A stretch of 64,000 nt of DNA from Odontocerum albicorne (Eukaryota > Arthropoda > Insecta > Trichoptera > Odontoceridae), in NCBI GenBank assembly GCA_949825065.1, contig OX463848.1, positions 31,249,502 through 31,313,501 of the forward strand. The letters run 5' to 3'. Numbering within the stretch: the first letter of the stretch is position 1; each line of letters opens with the position of its first letter. Positions 33,274 through 44,317 of this stretch are shown piece after piece. The translations under genes were made by a program, and so were the position numbers. The notes beneath the pieces are model-generated. The model worked only from the letters and a program-made list of their open reading frames with translations, had not been told where the DNA came from and searched no databases.

Positions 33274-34261
33274 GTGTTAAAATAACTTTAAAAGGTAACT
33301 TTTTATTGTTTTTGTGAGACAATATTTTAATTATAAGTATTAAATACTTATTATTATGGATCCAAATGTTAAAATAACTGCAGTTAGAACTGAAAACGCT
33401 AAAATCAAAAAGACTTTCGTATCAATCACAACGAGCAATCGAGACCCTAGATAAGCAGCAACACGATATTAAGCAGCATAAAGACAAGCACAGATTATTA
33501 ACAAATATACGAGTATTTACTTCCGTCATTATTGATGAGTATTTACAAGTAAAATACATCAATATCAAAACAATTACACGATTTCTAGAGTTTGTTGTCA
33601 AAATAACACAACCGACCAGTGACCAGAAAGAATTAATGGAACAACAAAGTAATTTGTTATTAAGTATTTTATTATTATTAATTGAATTTACAACACGAAT
33701 CAACATTTGAGAAGCATTTTTAATACAGGGTGACCGATAAATAACGGCACGTAATCTATTTCCGCTTATAAAGCTACGAGTATCTCGCATTCCTGTGGAA
33801 ACAGTCGCTACCCTGGACTGGGTAGCCCTCTGGGCAAATGTTTTTTTGTGGGGACTGTCATTTGTTTCTTTGTCTCCATTTTACCTTCCTATGGGTAGTT
33901 AAGAAGTAGGGTGACGATGCGTTAACTAGAAATAATGGAAATAGGTCAAGTAAATTAAAAAAAAAATGCATGTTGATGCCTGCATTTCTTATTCGACCAG
34001 AGAATGAACTCTGGATATAAGGCTGCTAAGATCCTATAATATTTATGAGGAAATAATGTGTTGTTTGATATCTATAAGAAATTAAACGCGATATCAGAGA
34101 ATCACAACAGAGTTCATTGAAATATGTTGATAAAAAAATGAAGCGTTATTTATTCAAAATATGTACTTTTTATAATCAATTTACAACCTGCGCCAATCCC
34201 ACAAATTTCACGATCGCTCCTACATGAAATAAATGGTGACCGAGCTACATAAAAATGTGTG
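33274..34261. other. unassigned DNA
   Basis: A 122-codon minus-strand frame (33422-33790) is serine- and isoleucine-rich with no domain. 'ACAGGGTGACCGATAAATAA' near 33726 resembles a transposon end, but no partner end was found. Confidence 0.4.
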
Positions 34262-34732
34262 CTCAACACCAGAAAAGTGATGGCAACAGTTTTTTGGGAC
34301 CGAAAGGGTTTGATCCACGTGGAATTTATGCCAAGAGGACACACAATAAACTCAGAGGCCTATTTTTAAACTCTTCAACGACTTAGACACGCCATCCAAA
34401 ACAAGAGACGTAAAATGTTGCCGGGAAAGGTGGTTTTAATTCATGACAATGCACGGCCTCATGCATCAGCACGAACACAGCGAGAACTTCAACGTCTTAA
34501 GTGGGTAAATTTTGGACATCTTTCTTACAGCCCTGACTTGGCATCAAGTGATTTTCACTTATTCCCGAAATTAAAGGAATTTTTGGGTGGAAAACAGTTC
34601 GCAAACGATGAAGACCTCAAACAAGAAGTGACATTCTGGCTCAAATCTTTGGCGGTAGAAGAGTATAACATCGGAATTGAAAAATTGTTACAATAAGTAC
34701 CTTGACAGCTATGACGACTACATTGACAAAAA
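34262..34732 (+). pseudogene. mariner transposase C-terminal half, broken
   Basis: The frame reads RKVMATVFWDRKGLIHVEF and MPRGHTINSEAYF, then an in-frame TAA at 34367-34369, then HAIQNKRRKMLPGKVVLIHD and further. The second catalytic aspartate sits in LIHDNARPH and the third in SPDLASSDF, 34 residues apart, the DD34D spacing of mariner. A frame change near 34694 separates the last codons (KYLDSYDDYID). The N-terminal half and first aspartate are absent or unreadable upstream. The sequence is clearly different from the transposase at 9330-10348 and belongs to another mariner subfamily. Confidence 0.85.
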
Positions 34733-35449
34733 TACAGTAAGGTACTGTGAATTTGTAAATAAAGTTTTGTGTTGATATCTTTCGTTTTTATTTAGTTATG
34801 CCAAAACGTTCTTTACTTTCTGGAGGACCCACGTATTTGATAGCGGTAATATAGCAATTAACTCGTAACAAGAACACATTTTTTTAACAAAGCTGTGGAG
34901 TAAATCAAAACTTAAACGGTGAAAACATGAAAATAAATAAAGGAGAATGCGAATGTGAATATATATGTACTTATCTATATATGATTAATTCTCTTCAAAC
35001 ATGTAATGAACGTAACAGGTCAGAAGAGAATTAAGATAATGTTTAATCACACTGTTAACTTCAATGTTAAAATCAAAATAGTGTCACGTGATTTGTGGGG
35101 ATGATTATTGTACTACACATTCATTGAACAAAATATAACCTTTTAAACTTGAAAACCATGGTGTATTGTATGAATACCATATTGAGGCGATTAGTTTTAT
35201 TAATAATTGAGTCCGCATCTCTGGGATGGAAAACATGCGCTCTACCACTCGGTAATGTTTTAGTTCTTATAATTATTTTTCCAAACTTTTTTTTGAAACA
35301 AACAAAATATTATGTAGCTGCTTGCGCTGTATATGGATCAAATTAAGGATCGAAATATGTTCAGCGGTGCAATAAAGGAATTTTTGAAACACAATGTTAA
35401 AATTTAGTTAAATTTTTCAACCGTTGGCTTCTTGTAGATTATAACGTTT
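34733..35449. other. unassigned, probable mariner 3' flank at start
   Basis: 'CTTTACTTTCTGGAGGACC' near 34811-34829 could be the 3' end of the mariner pseudogene element, but no matching 5' end was found. The rest is unassigned. 'CATGCGCTCTACCACTCGGT' at about 35232 looks like the complement of a tRNA A-box arm without a B box. Confidence 0.35.
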
Positions 35450-35830
35450 GGTGGAATGCCATACAATTTTTGAGTGTCACTTGAATGTTTCGGTGCGATA
35501 TAATGAAGTATCAGTGGGATATTACAATGTTTTGGTGTGTTTCTGTAAAGTTTTTGTGAGATACCATGCTGTTTTGGTAATATACCATTATGTGGTGTGA
35601 TGCCAAAATGTTTTGTTGGCACATGAAAATATTTAGGTGAGATACTTTTGGTGGGATATCATAATGTTTTGGAGTGATACTACTTGTTTTAGTGGGATAA
35701 GCTAATGTTTTTGTGGGATACGATATTATTTTGGTGTGATACTGTAACATTTTAGTGGACATCAAAATGCTTTACTGGGTTATCAAATAATATTTTGGTG
35801 GGATACTGTATAGTTTTTGTGGTAATGTTT
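35450..35830. repeat. decayed short-period tandem repeat
   Basis: Variants of 'TTTGGTGGGATACCATAATG' recur with irregular spacing of about 23-33 bp, some fifteen times. Minus-strand frames (35404-35622, 35511-35765) rich in histidine and proline come from this repeat. Confidence 0.65.
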
Positions 35831-36998
35831 ATACCGATTTTTTTAACTTTTGAAAATCAATGAAATACTTAATAATTATATTATTAACACAAAACTATTA
35901 GGTTAATCACTAATGGTTTTAATAACGGTTATTATATTTTATCCATTGCAATAAATTAAAAAAAAAGTGATTTTAAGTTCTTCATACTTATTTCCACTTA
36001 TTGGATGATCATTGCGGTTTGCAAGGTCATTATTAACAATACAAAATACGTGTTATATTTTTTTATAGTTTCAGTTGAAAAAAAATTACAATTCGATTCC
36101 CAACTGAATTGACGTTGGAATTGCGAAATGATATTTGACTGCAAAGCCCAGCAACAGCGACGATTATGAATTGTAATAGAAAGGATCTTACTGTTACGAG
36201 ACCGGAGAAACATACCATACTTAGAAATTTTTTTTTTTACCTTTTATTATTATATCTAGATTTTTTACTGTACTTTCCTACAGATGGAATAAAATTAATA
36301 ACAATCAGTAAAAGTGGTGAAATTTAATCTAATGACACGTTGCAATTTTAAGTACAACTTTTAAGCTTTGGTTTTATGAATTTTACCCATAGAATATGGT
36401 CACCATGAAAAACAACCTGCCGCTTTGTGTATAGATTTTTTGTTTGTTAGCGAGGGCAATCACAAGAAAGGATGCAATATTTCCACCTCACAGCTGAGCT
36501 TCTTGAACAAATGAGATAATTTTTTTGTATCCTTCTGTTTTAACAACAATAAATAAGACGATATTTTTCGAAATGACGATGAAGTTTGAATTTATACGCC
36601 GGATTTATTTATTTTGAAAGTTAAATAACTTCCGATGTTGAAAACAAATGTGATTGTTGTTGAAACAATCTGTTAACCACAAAATCAATTTTTTTTTCGA
36701 GTGCGATCGGTTGACTCTTATTTGACAGCTTTGAAAGCAAGCAAATGTCACGAGATCTGGACCTCGTAAAGGTTGTAACTATTCAGTAATCCAAGTTCTG
36801 TAGCCGTTAATATATTCAACTAAAAAAAAGGTTTTAATTTTTTTTGGTGCTTTCTAAATACTTTATTTCGAACACAAATAACATTTCTTTGAGCAACCAT
36901 AACTGGAATAAGGTAGTTTCTGTTATTATGAAATACCATATTTTTATGGTATTTTTACAAGAATGGACAGAAGTTTATAATCCTACATCTAAGGAAAT
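35831..36998. other. unassigned AT-rich DNA
   Basis: Frames at 35998-36213 (minus) and 36844-37119 (plus) show no domain; the latter runs into repeat C. Confidence 0.4.
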
Positions 36999-37190
36999 TT
37001 CAGTTCGATCTCGCCTTCACCCACGCTGTTTTTGGGGACAAAATAACTCCCCATCCAGCGTGATCTACAATAGAAGATCGAAATATTCTTTACTTTTTTA
37101 TGAGCGCGACGTCACATAGTGACATAGAAGGAACTGCCCAAAGGGACTTCTTCTTTGGTGGCAACATATTTGAGTGTGAAAAGAAATTTA
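36999..37190 (+). repeat. unclassified dispersed repeat C, copy 3
   Basis: 'TTCGATCTCGCCTTCACCC', 'GATCTACAATAGAAGATCG', 'GCCCAAAGGGACTTCTTCTT' and 'TTTGAGTGTGAAAAG' match the other two copies in order. Its terminal structure is unclear. Confidence 0.6.
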
Positions 37191-37204
37191 CGGACAGTGT
37201 TGGG

Positions 37205-37275
37205 TAAAATATAGGTCGACGGCTCTAGTCTAACGGTTTGCGTTAAGACTAAGCAAGCGGGTGCCTCAGTTTCAA
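37205..37275 (+). mobile_element. tRNA-like SINE head
   Basis: 'CGGCTCTAGTCTAACGGTT' resembles an A box and 'CAGTTTCAATTCCTAGCGG' a B box. The body after it is not one of the two SINE families described here. Confidence 0.4.
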
Positions 37276-38480
37276 TTCCTAGCGGATTAATTTCTTTTAG
37301 ACAGTTTTACATCAGAATTAATGTTTTTCGGTAGTTTATATGCTGTGTATAATTAATTATAAAAGAGCTATTAAGTAACACATAAATTTATACAATATAA
37401 AACAGATTACTCCAGCAGATTTAACCTGTCGATCACCTGGAAACTTTGATCTCCTTGTCATCAGGCCTTTGCGGTTGAATTGTTAATATTCTATGCTTAC
37501 TAAAATGCAAAAGCTTACACACAATTAACCAATACACTCATAGACGTCCCATCTACAGGATGGCTGACAATCATATTTGATCTCGAGAACTTGTCCATCT
37601 TACCGTGTAAAATATTGATTAAAAATGAAACATCGTTTTAGCAACTATTACTTTTGAGTATTAGAAAACAATAATAAAACGTTAAAAAACAACAGATATT
37701 TTTCAACAGCTGAGCAACATTTTTATGTTCAAGAAATATTCAATTTAACTGCTGAAACTTCGCATTCCATATTCTCCCTCTCGTTTTGAATTTTGGGTTA
37801 CCTTTTTAATTCAAAATAAATTAAAATATGTTATCAACGGCGTGAAAAGGATTCCAGACGATTAGATCTTCAGCAGAACGATTTTTCATAGGGTTTCCCA
37901 AAAGAGAGTGATCAGGATTTCATTCGCTGAAATTTTGATTTCAATGAAATTGACTGTATCTTTTTATTATTACAGCGAATGTTTGAATATTCGGATTGAA
38001 TTCAGGTTGAGCGACAGATTCGATGATTGTTATTCGACCGGGTCCTTCGTAGGATTTTACTTGTATTCAAAAAGCAATTAAAAAGGCTTGTCTGACCTCA
38101 ATCTACACTTTTAGATTTGTATAGAAAACAGGGCAAAATTAAATTTTCATTTCCATGGGTTAAATCATTTTTAAATCGTATAAAGATGTGTTTTTGTGTG
38201 CAAATACGATATTGGTAAACGAATTTAATCAGAAATTTGTCAGTACTCGTACAAGTGATTTTGTAATGAAACTTTGGAGTTTCAGACTGTGACGTGGATA
38301 TAGGCCGTTTTTTCGAAACCTTTGATGTATGAATTATACGAATATGTCTACAAAGACATTATCCTTCCGATCGATATCCATTAGATATTAGTGTATGTAG
38401 AGTTGTTTTGGAAGTAATTTGGTAGCTTAAGGAATTATTTATGTATCTAACTCTTTCGTGCAAATATTACACACGTGGCT
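37276..38480. other. unassigned DNA
   Basis: No repeat or coding signal was recognised. Confidence 0.4.
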
Positions 38481-38534
38481 GATTTATTTATACAAAGTAA
38501 TTTATTTCATTCATCTGCATTTGTTATTGGTATA
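38481..38534 (+). repeat. left arm of a 54-bp inverted repeat around the satellite
   Basis: This arm begins 'GATTTATTTATACAAAGTAA' and is the reverse complement of 39626-39679 with two mismatches that I can see. The pair encloses the 60-bp array and a SINE. Confidence 0.85.
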
Positions 38535-38603
38535 ATCAATACTCGTATAATCAATATTTTTGGTATAATCTTACTTGAGCGAGCATAGTTTTTATTAATA
38601 AAT

Positions 38604-39268
38604 TTTTACTAATTTATGATTAACTATCGTATTTATGGGTATTCATCATATATGGTATCACTATTTTACTAATTTATGATTAACTATCGTATTTATGGGT
38701 ATTCATCATATATGGTATCACTATTTTACTAATTTATGATTAACTATCGTATTTATGGGTATTCATCATATATGGTATCACTATTTTACTAATTTATGAT
38801 TAACTATCGTATTTATGGGTATTCATCATATATGGTATCACTATTTTACTAATTTATGATTAACTATCGTATTTATGGGTATTCATCATATATGGTATCA
38901 CTATTTTACTAATTTATGATTAACTATCGTATTTATGGGTATTCATCATATATGGTATCACTATTTTACTAATTTATGATTAACTATCGTATTTATGGGT
39001 ATTCATCATATATGGTATCACTATTTTACTAATTTATGATTAACTATCGTATTTATGGGTATTCATCATATATGGTATCACTATTTTACTAATTTATGAT
39101 TAACTATCGTATTTATGGGTATTCATCATATATGGTATCACTATTTTACTAATTTATGATTAACTATCGTATTTATGGGTATTCATCATATATGGTATCA
39201 CTATTTTACTAATTTATGATTAACTATCGTATTTATGGGTATTCATCATATATGGTATCACTATTTTA
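38604..39268. repeat. 60-bp satellite array, 11 copies, homogenised
   Basis: The unit, which includes 'TTTTACTAATTTATGATTAA' and 'TATTTATGGGTATTCATCAT', repeats exactly every 60 bp. Ten successive units show no difference by eye. It is embedded in much more divergent relatives extending to about 40340, so the 60-bp segment was amplified or homogenised recently inside an older array. Confidence 0.97.
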
Positions 39269-39424
39269 AACTGATGCGTTTATTTTTGGCACAATCGTAC
39301 TGGAGTGCGCATAGTTTTTTATCAATAAATATATAATATTTACTTATTTATGAATAACTATCGTATTTATGGGTACTCGACATGTATCACTTATTTAAAC
39401 TCAGTCGTTTAATTCTGGTCTACT

Positions 39425-39620
39425 TTTTTTTTTTTATCTGGCGAGTTTATTGCCATGTGGCAATCTCTTCCAACCAACCAGAAAGATGTTTTTATAGGCC
39501 CTAAGTGTTAACCAGACTGGACTCCTATTTAAAAAAATCTGGGTTCCAGCGGGGATCGAACCTGCAACCTCCGAATTGGCAGACAAGTGTCTCACCACCA
39601 GGCCACGGAGGTCGTCTGAG
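39425..39620 (-). mobile_element. SINE-1, minus strand, complete
   Basis: From the left: poly-T, then the tail complement ('GGCAATCTCTTCCAACCAAC'), the B box complement ('GGGGATCGAACCTGCAACC') and the head complement ('ACCAGGCCACGGAGGTCGTC'). It inserted into the divergent satellite. The 87-codon minus-strand frame here is within the SINE. Confidence 0.8.
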
Positions 39621-39625
39621 GAGTA

Positions 39626-39679
39626 TATACCAATAACAAATGTAGATGAATGAAATAAATTGCTTTGTATAAATAAATC
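39626..39679 (-). repeat. right arm of the 54-bp inverted repeat
   Basis: It starts 'TATACCAATAACAAATGTAG' and matches the complement of 38481-38534. It lies directly next to the SINE-1 insertion. Confidence 0.85.
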
Positions 39680-40242
39680 ACTCGTATTGGAGCGCACATA
39701 GTTTTTATCAATGAATATATTGACTTATTTATGAATAACTAACATAGCGTATTTATGGGTACTCGACATGTATCACTTATTTAAATTTAGCCGTTTAATT
39801 CTGGTAAACTCGTATTCGTACCGGAGTGCGCATAGTTTTTATAAGTCCAAGTGATAAACATATTTACTTATTTAGGATTAACTGTCTTATTTATGGGTAT
39901 TCATATTATATCACTATTTTATTTAAGGCATTTATTTTTTAAATTGAAGGCGTTAATTTGTGGTTGTACCCCGATGAGAGCGCTTAAAGTTTTTCTTGTT
40001 ATTATATATACATATTTATTAATTTACGAGTAATGATCATATTTATGGGTACTGGTACTGGTACTGTATCACTTTTTTAATTGAATTAAATTAAATTTAT
40101 TTTTAATAATACTCACACGACAACGCGCATAGTTTTGATTAATATATTATATATATTTACTAATTTATGATTTATTTTCATCTTTGTGAGTGAGTACTTG
40201 CAATATACTCGTATCATCTTTTATAATTTAGGGTATTTCTTT

Positions 40243-40338
40243 TGGGTTATACTCGTACGAGAGTGCGTATTGTTTGGTTATACTCGTACGAGAGTGCGTA
40301 TTGTTTGGTTATACTCGGACGAGAGTGCGTATTGTTTG
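40243..40338. repeat. 31-bp tandem repeat, three copies
   Basis: The unit 'GGTTATACTCGTACGAGAGT' plus 'GCGTATTGTTT' occurs three times with one base change. It is derived from the landmark of the neighbouring divergent satellite. Confidence 0.9.
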
Positions 40339-40960
40339 GATTTCCTTGAAAACCTTTACATAAAATATAGCATAATATAAAATCATGACATATGTCTGCA
40401 CTTTTTGGATCGATTTTAATAATGGTTGTTTGTCAATTTTTGGCAAATTGTCGGCTCAAAGAATTAATTTTACACGATTTTCGGTTTTATGCATCTTTGT
40501 GCCACTAACATATATACGGTGTCGTTAAGTTTGCTTCTTGAACTTTGGTTAGGTTGAAACTTGGGCGCAAATGTTTGTTACACACCTTCGCTAATGAACT
40601 TAGACCGCGGAAGGGGAGATGCGGCCAGAATAGGATATATTGAATTATATTTTAACTTACTTCAAACAAAACAAAACTCATACACCAAGAACACCATTTA
40701 GTGACAAAATAATAATAAAGAAAGGAAAAAAATACGTCATTTAGAGAGCAGACGCGCTACATAAGTAATGTGTTCCAATCATACTATTTACATATATCTT
40801 GTTTAATTGCTTGTTTATTTATATTATTTGACATAGAGCTCGTGAACACAGCTCTTGTGCATGAAATTGAAAAGATAAAAATGTTCTTCAAATCAGTAGC
40901 ACTTAAGATTTTGTTAGTAAGTAAACAACATCCATGCAATATGAATAAACAATAAGAAAA
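40339..40960. other. unassigned DNA
   Basis: A 61-codon plus-strand frame (40770-40955) has no domain. Confidence 0.4.
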
Positions 40961-41326
40961 ATGTTCAGTACAAAAAAAAATAAGCGACGCAATAAGAATG
41001 ATAAAATGAGGACAACTTATATAGCGCCATTAAGAGAGCAGCCGCTCATCAAGGACGTTCTAACTCGAATTATAATTACTATAATTGACAGATTAAAAAT
41101 ATTACAAAAAAAAATTGAGCGTAAGGACAGGAAAGTGGTGGCTGCGGCTATTATATTAGAAAGTTTTCCGCATCTGCAAATGTTTAGAAACACATATTTG
41201 GTATGGAAACCGCAGAATATAATAATCAAAATAAATCAAACTACACACAGTGGGCAGCGCAAGGGAAGGGAAGACGAAGAAAGCACGTTGGGTAGTGCAA
41301 GAGATATATATGGAGGTACAGCATGA
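40961..41326 (+). CDS. unrecognised 121-codon lysine/arginine-rich frame
   Basis: The frame opens MFSTKKNKRRNKNDKMRTTY and ends HSGQRKGREDEESTLGSARD plus six residues. The N-terminal basic stretch and a central hydrophobic-charged helix-like segment (VLTRIIITIIDRLKILQKKI) could suit a DNA-binding or transposon protein, but I recognise no family. No second exon, promoter or inverted repeats are evident. It may be a decayed transposon gene or chance. Confidence 0.2.
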   Translation: MFSTKKNKRRNKNDKMRTTYIAPLREQPLIKDVLTRIIITIIDRLKILQKKIERKDRKVVAAAIILESFPHLQMFRNTYLVWKPQNIIIKINQTTHSGQRKGREDEESTLGSARDIYGGTA

Positions 41327-41952
41327 AACGCTTAAAAACACTAATGCTCAGCACAACTGGTAACGTTCTTAACATTTTCTCAAAAATTAAATGACATTAA
41401 AAAAATCTTTTGGTTAACTATAATAAATGAGTTGAGTTCTATTGAAGCAATTTCTTAAAAAAATCATTAGAAAACTTGCCAAAAATGAATAAAATACAAT
41501 ATATGAAAATTTCAGAATATTTGAGCGAAGAAATGCGTTAAATATAATCAACAAGGTAATGTTTGTATAACTATCTTTATCACATGTACAAGTACATTGA
41601 AATGACGTTTAACCATGGTTATTAACAGAACCATAAAGTGAACTCCTATAGATTATATGGAAAACATCTTTTGGGTTGCCCGGAAAATATTGTAATTATG
41701 TATTTTTCATGTCAAATTCAAACGCAATTTAGATGTAACTTGTTTGTAGATGGTGGTTTTCCATATTTTGAATGTCTGAGTAATCTCCCGTATCGTACAA
41801 CGCGAATATACTTGATCAAATCCTTTGGTTGTCGTCAGTGGTAATTGGTCTTTACAGTGGACTCTTGTCATATTACCATTACGGACTTTTTAAAACACAT
41901 TTGAAACACATGATCACTAACTGCATCGTCGTCATATACTATGTGTATATAT
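41327..41952. other. unassigned DNA
   Basis: A 68-codon plus-strand frame (41638-41844) shows no domain. Confidence 0.4.
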
Positions 41953-42160
41953 ATTTTTGGTTTGTGTGGTATTTTTTCTTTTGCAGTAGTAAAAAAATAT
42001 CAATCAACCAAAACACAATTTATTTTGTTCCTAAAAAACTGTTCAAGCAATTTGAATAAATAATAGCCTTAAAAGTACAACTTTTCAAATTGAAAAATGT
42101 ATTGAACATTCAGCACGTTTGGGATGAAGTTAGCAACGATAATTTTATCTTAACGACATC
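41953..42160 (+). repeat. about 200-bp duplicated segment, copy 1
   Basis: It shares 'AAAACTGTTCAAGCAATTT', 'AAAAATGTATTGAACATTCA' and 'GGGATGAAGTTAGCAACGAT' with 44318-44505. Both begin with a pyrimidine-rich stretch ending TTTGCAG, like a splice acceptor, but the downstream frames are short and differ. Confidence 0.7.
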
Positions 42161-42869
42161 TAACATTTTCAAGAAGTACGAAACTGCTTTAGTTACTTTA
42201 ATTGAGACTTCATTGATACAATACTTATTTTACCGTCCTCAAAAGTAAAGAATCTTTATAAAGGACACTCTCAATCACTGTGCAAAGCGCAATTTTGTTT
42301 ACCTTATTCAAGTTATTCATGAACAAAAATGAATTATTGCTATCATTCATTATTTTCTTAACGCTTTAAGATCTCATCAAAATCAACCTTTCCCAGTGTC
42401 CGGCTTATTTCTCAGGATTTTTTATTTTTGTTAAGGGTAACTAAAATTGCTATATCTAACATAAGTAAATATTAGGAATAATGTGATAAATATTTATAAA
42501 TTTCGTTTAAAAAAACTAAAATAATTTAATTAAGTACGGTAATTCTGCTAAAGATTTCCTTTACAGAGAGCTACATCCTTCCTCTTACCCATGTACTAGG
42601 TCTTACTTCTCTTCTTTTGTTTTGCACATACCTTGCGAGTTTTGCAGGGTTTTCATTTTTCTCAGTTGATGGAATACATATCAATACATGTTGAGGCACG
42701 TTTTTGACAACCTGTTTGGATAATCCTGCAAATTCTTTCTACTAGTTGGATCCGGACGCATTTGCTTTCTAGATTCAGATGTCAAAATCTTCAAGATCTG
42801 ACAATTCATACTGATGACGCGACGTCATAATCTCCATCATAAGTCAAACAATTCATGTATATTTTAATT
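42161..42869. other. unassigned DNA
   Basis: Nothing recognised before the hAT-type element. Confidence 0.4.
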
Positions 42870-42877
42870 GTCTGGGG

Positions 42878-43414
42878 CAAGGGTCTCCAAACTTTTTAGT
42901 CTAAGGGCTAATCTGTCTCCTCCACTAAGTCCCAAGGGCTAAGACCTAGCTAGCTCATCATACCAACATACTGTAGTTTTGAATTACGCGCAAATTTTCG
43001 TATTTGGACTAGCCGGCGAGTGAGATATCTATGGCGCAGGGTGCGTGGGTGGACTCCGCTCCGATATATATTTTTAAGGGAGTTGAAAATGCTGTTGAGA
43101 AAAACAATCTTCAATGGAAAAACTTGAAGTGTATCACTACCGATGGTGGCAAAAATATGTGTGGAAAAAATAAAGGTCTCGTTGCTCTCGTATCAAAGGC
43201 CGTAGAAAATGACGGTGGTTCAAAACCATTAATCGTACATTGCATCATTTATCAACAGCCTTTGTGTGATTTACTTACATTGTAAATTTTACAATGTAAT
43301 CAAAATAAACTATGACGGGCCAGATACCGGGCATATCCGGCCCGTGGTAGCAGGCCGGATTGGTGATGCTCGCGGGCCGGTGTTGTTCCGCGGGTCGTAG
43401 TTTGAAAATCCCTG
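42878..43414 (+). mobile_element. hAT-type element with transposase remnant, 537 bp
   Basis: The ends CAAGGGTCTCCAAAC and (other strand) CAGGGATTTTCAAAC are imperfect inverted repeats of hAT/Charlie style. Flanks GTCTGGGG (42870-42877) and GTCTAGGG (43415-43422) form an 8-bp target duplication with one change. Subterminal DNA is rich in GGCCCG motifs on the right side. A transposase piece remains inside, so this is an internally deleted copy of an autonomous element. Confidence 0.85.
43031..43285 (+). pseudogene. hAT transposase fragment (GTF2IRD2/ZBED5-like)
   Basis: Within the 84-codon frame, NNLQWKNLKCITTDGGKNMC and GKNKGLVALVSKAVEN are followed by IVHCIIYQQPLC. This is the RNase H-fold start of hAT transposases of the type domesticated as GTF2IRD2 and ZBED5, where the pattern is TTDG..MCG...G.V...HCIIHQ..LC. 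The expected histidine in CIIHQ is tyrosine here. The N-terminal zinc finger and all C-terminal catalytic parts are missing, so it cannot be active. Confidence 0.8.
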
Positions 43415-43543
43415 GTCTAGGGTATTGTTCATGCTAGGAATCGGGAATCAGAAATTAGGAGATTATCGTTTAAAGTTGAATTGTTTAAAAAAATATTTGT
43501 TAGAATGGAATGTTCAGTTCAGTAATGTTCTTTTTTTGGAACA

Positions 43544-43787
43544 GGTCACGTGAAAACACGGGATCGGGACTGAATGTGTATCTAGTTAATCACGTGAAAA
43601 CACGGGATCGGGACTGAATGCGTATCTAGTTTATTACGTTCAAACACGTGCTCGGGACTGAACGCATGTCTAACTTATCACGTTCAAACATGGGATCGGG
43701 ACTGAACGCATAGGTCGTTTATCACGTTCAGACACGGGATCGGGACTGAACGCATATCTAGTTTATCTTGTCAAACACGGGATCCGG
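43544..43787. repeat. 44-bp minisatellite, about 5.5 copies
   Basis: The unit includes 'ATCACGTGAAAACACGGGAT' and 'CGGGACTGAATGCGTATCTA'. Later units have GTTCAAACACG in place of GTGAAAACACG. It is more GC-rich than its surroundings. Confidence 0.9.
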
Positions 43788-43823
43788 ATACAAAGTGTTA
43801 ATAGTATTGTATAAATCATATGT

Positions 43824-44069
43824 TTACAAAAAATATGAATATCTCATACATTGTAGGATAAATATGAAATTACTCTCTGGAAAATCTATTATAAAATGAA
43901 AATATTTATAATAAAAACACTTTCTGTATCGCCGGAATAGTCGGATATCCCTAAACCACCGCTCATTTACCACAAGCCGTAAGACTGGATTTGCTAAAGT
44001 GCATTTTCCGATACGAGCGACCGTTCGGGCGAAACAAAGCGCGAAATTACCCAGTTCAGATTTAGCCAT
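43824..44069 (-). CDS. candidate short coding exon, minus strand, unrecognised
   Basis: The minus-strand frame starts at an ATG in good initiation context (GTAGCCATGG) and reads MAKSELGNFALCFARTVARI, then ANPVLRLVVNERWFRDIRLF, in a block clearly less AT-rich than its flanks (43930-44110). Codons after about residue 50 become AT-rich and are probably not coding. I recognise no family and see no convincing splice donor. It could be a first exon, a remnant of a transposon gene, or chance. Confidence 0.2.
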   Translation of the reverse strand: MAKSELGNFALCFARTVARIGKCTLANPVLRLVVNERWFRDIRLFRRYRKCFYYKYFHFIIDFPESNFIFILQCMRYSYFL

Positions 44070-44317
44070 GGCTACGGGTGCAGGGCGGTACGATTGTCAG
44101 GAGCGATGACAATGCCTTTATAACTAATGGGATAACACTAAACTCAGGACCTTTTATTCATTGCTGTTAGTCGATTACTCGTCCATGTTCTGTAATAAAT
44201 GTCAGAAACATGGAGAAGTAAACACAAATCCAGATTTGGTGAGAAGTTAGGTCAGCCAAGTTAAATTTCATACATACGTAAAGTTATTCTGAATTTAAAG
44301 TATTAATTTACTCGTTT

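Larger units (their letters stand above)
39294..40230. repeat. divergent relatives of the satellite, period about 135-150 bp
   Basis: Landmarks 'GAGTGCGCATAGTTTTTAT' and 'TATTTATGGGTACTCGACAT' recur near 39301, 39692, 39826, 39970 and 40122 with many changes. The sequence between landmarks includes the 60-bp unit's counterpart once per period. A minus-strand SINE-1 interrupts the first period. Confidence 0.75.

Noticed and set aside
35225..35255. tRNA gene on the minus strand
   Set aside because: An A-box-like GAGTGGTAGAGCGC is present on the minus strand but no B box follows at the right distance.
38604..39268. CRISPR array
   Set aside because: There are no spacers; the 60-bp units are directly adjacent and the DNA is eukaryotic.
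43544..43787. CRISPR-like array
   Set aside because: Units of 44 bp follow one another without unique spacers.
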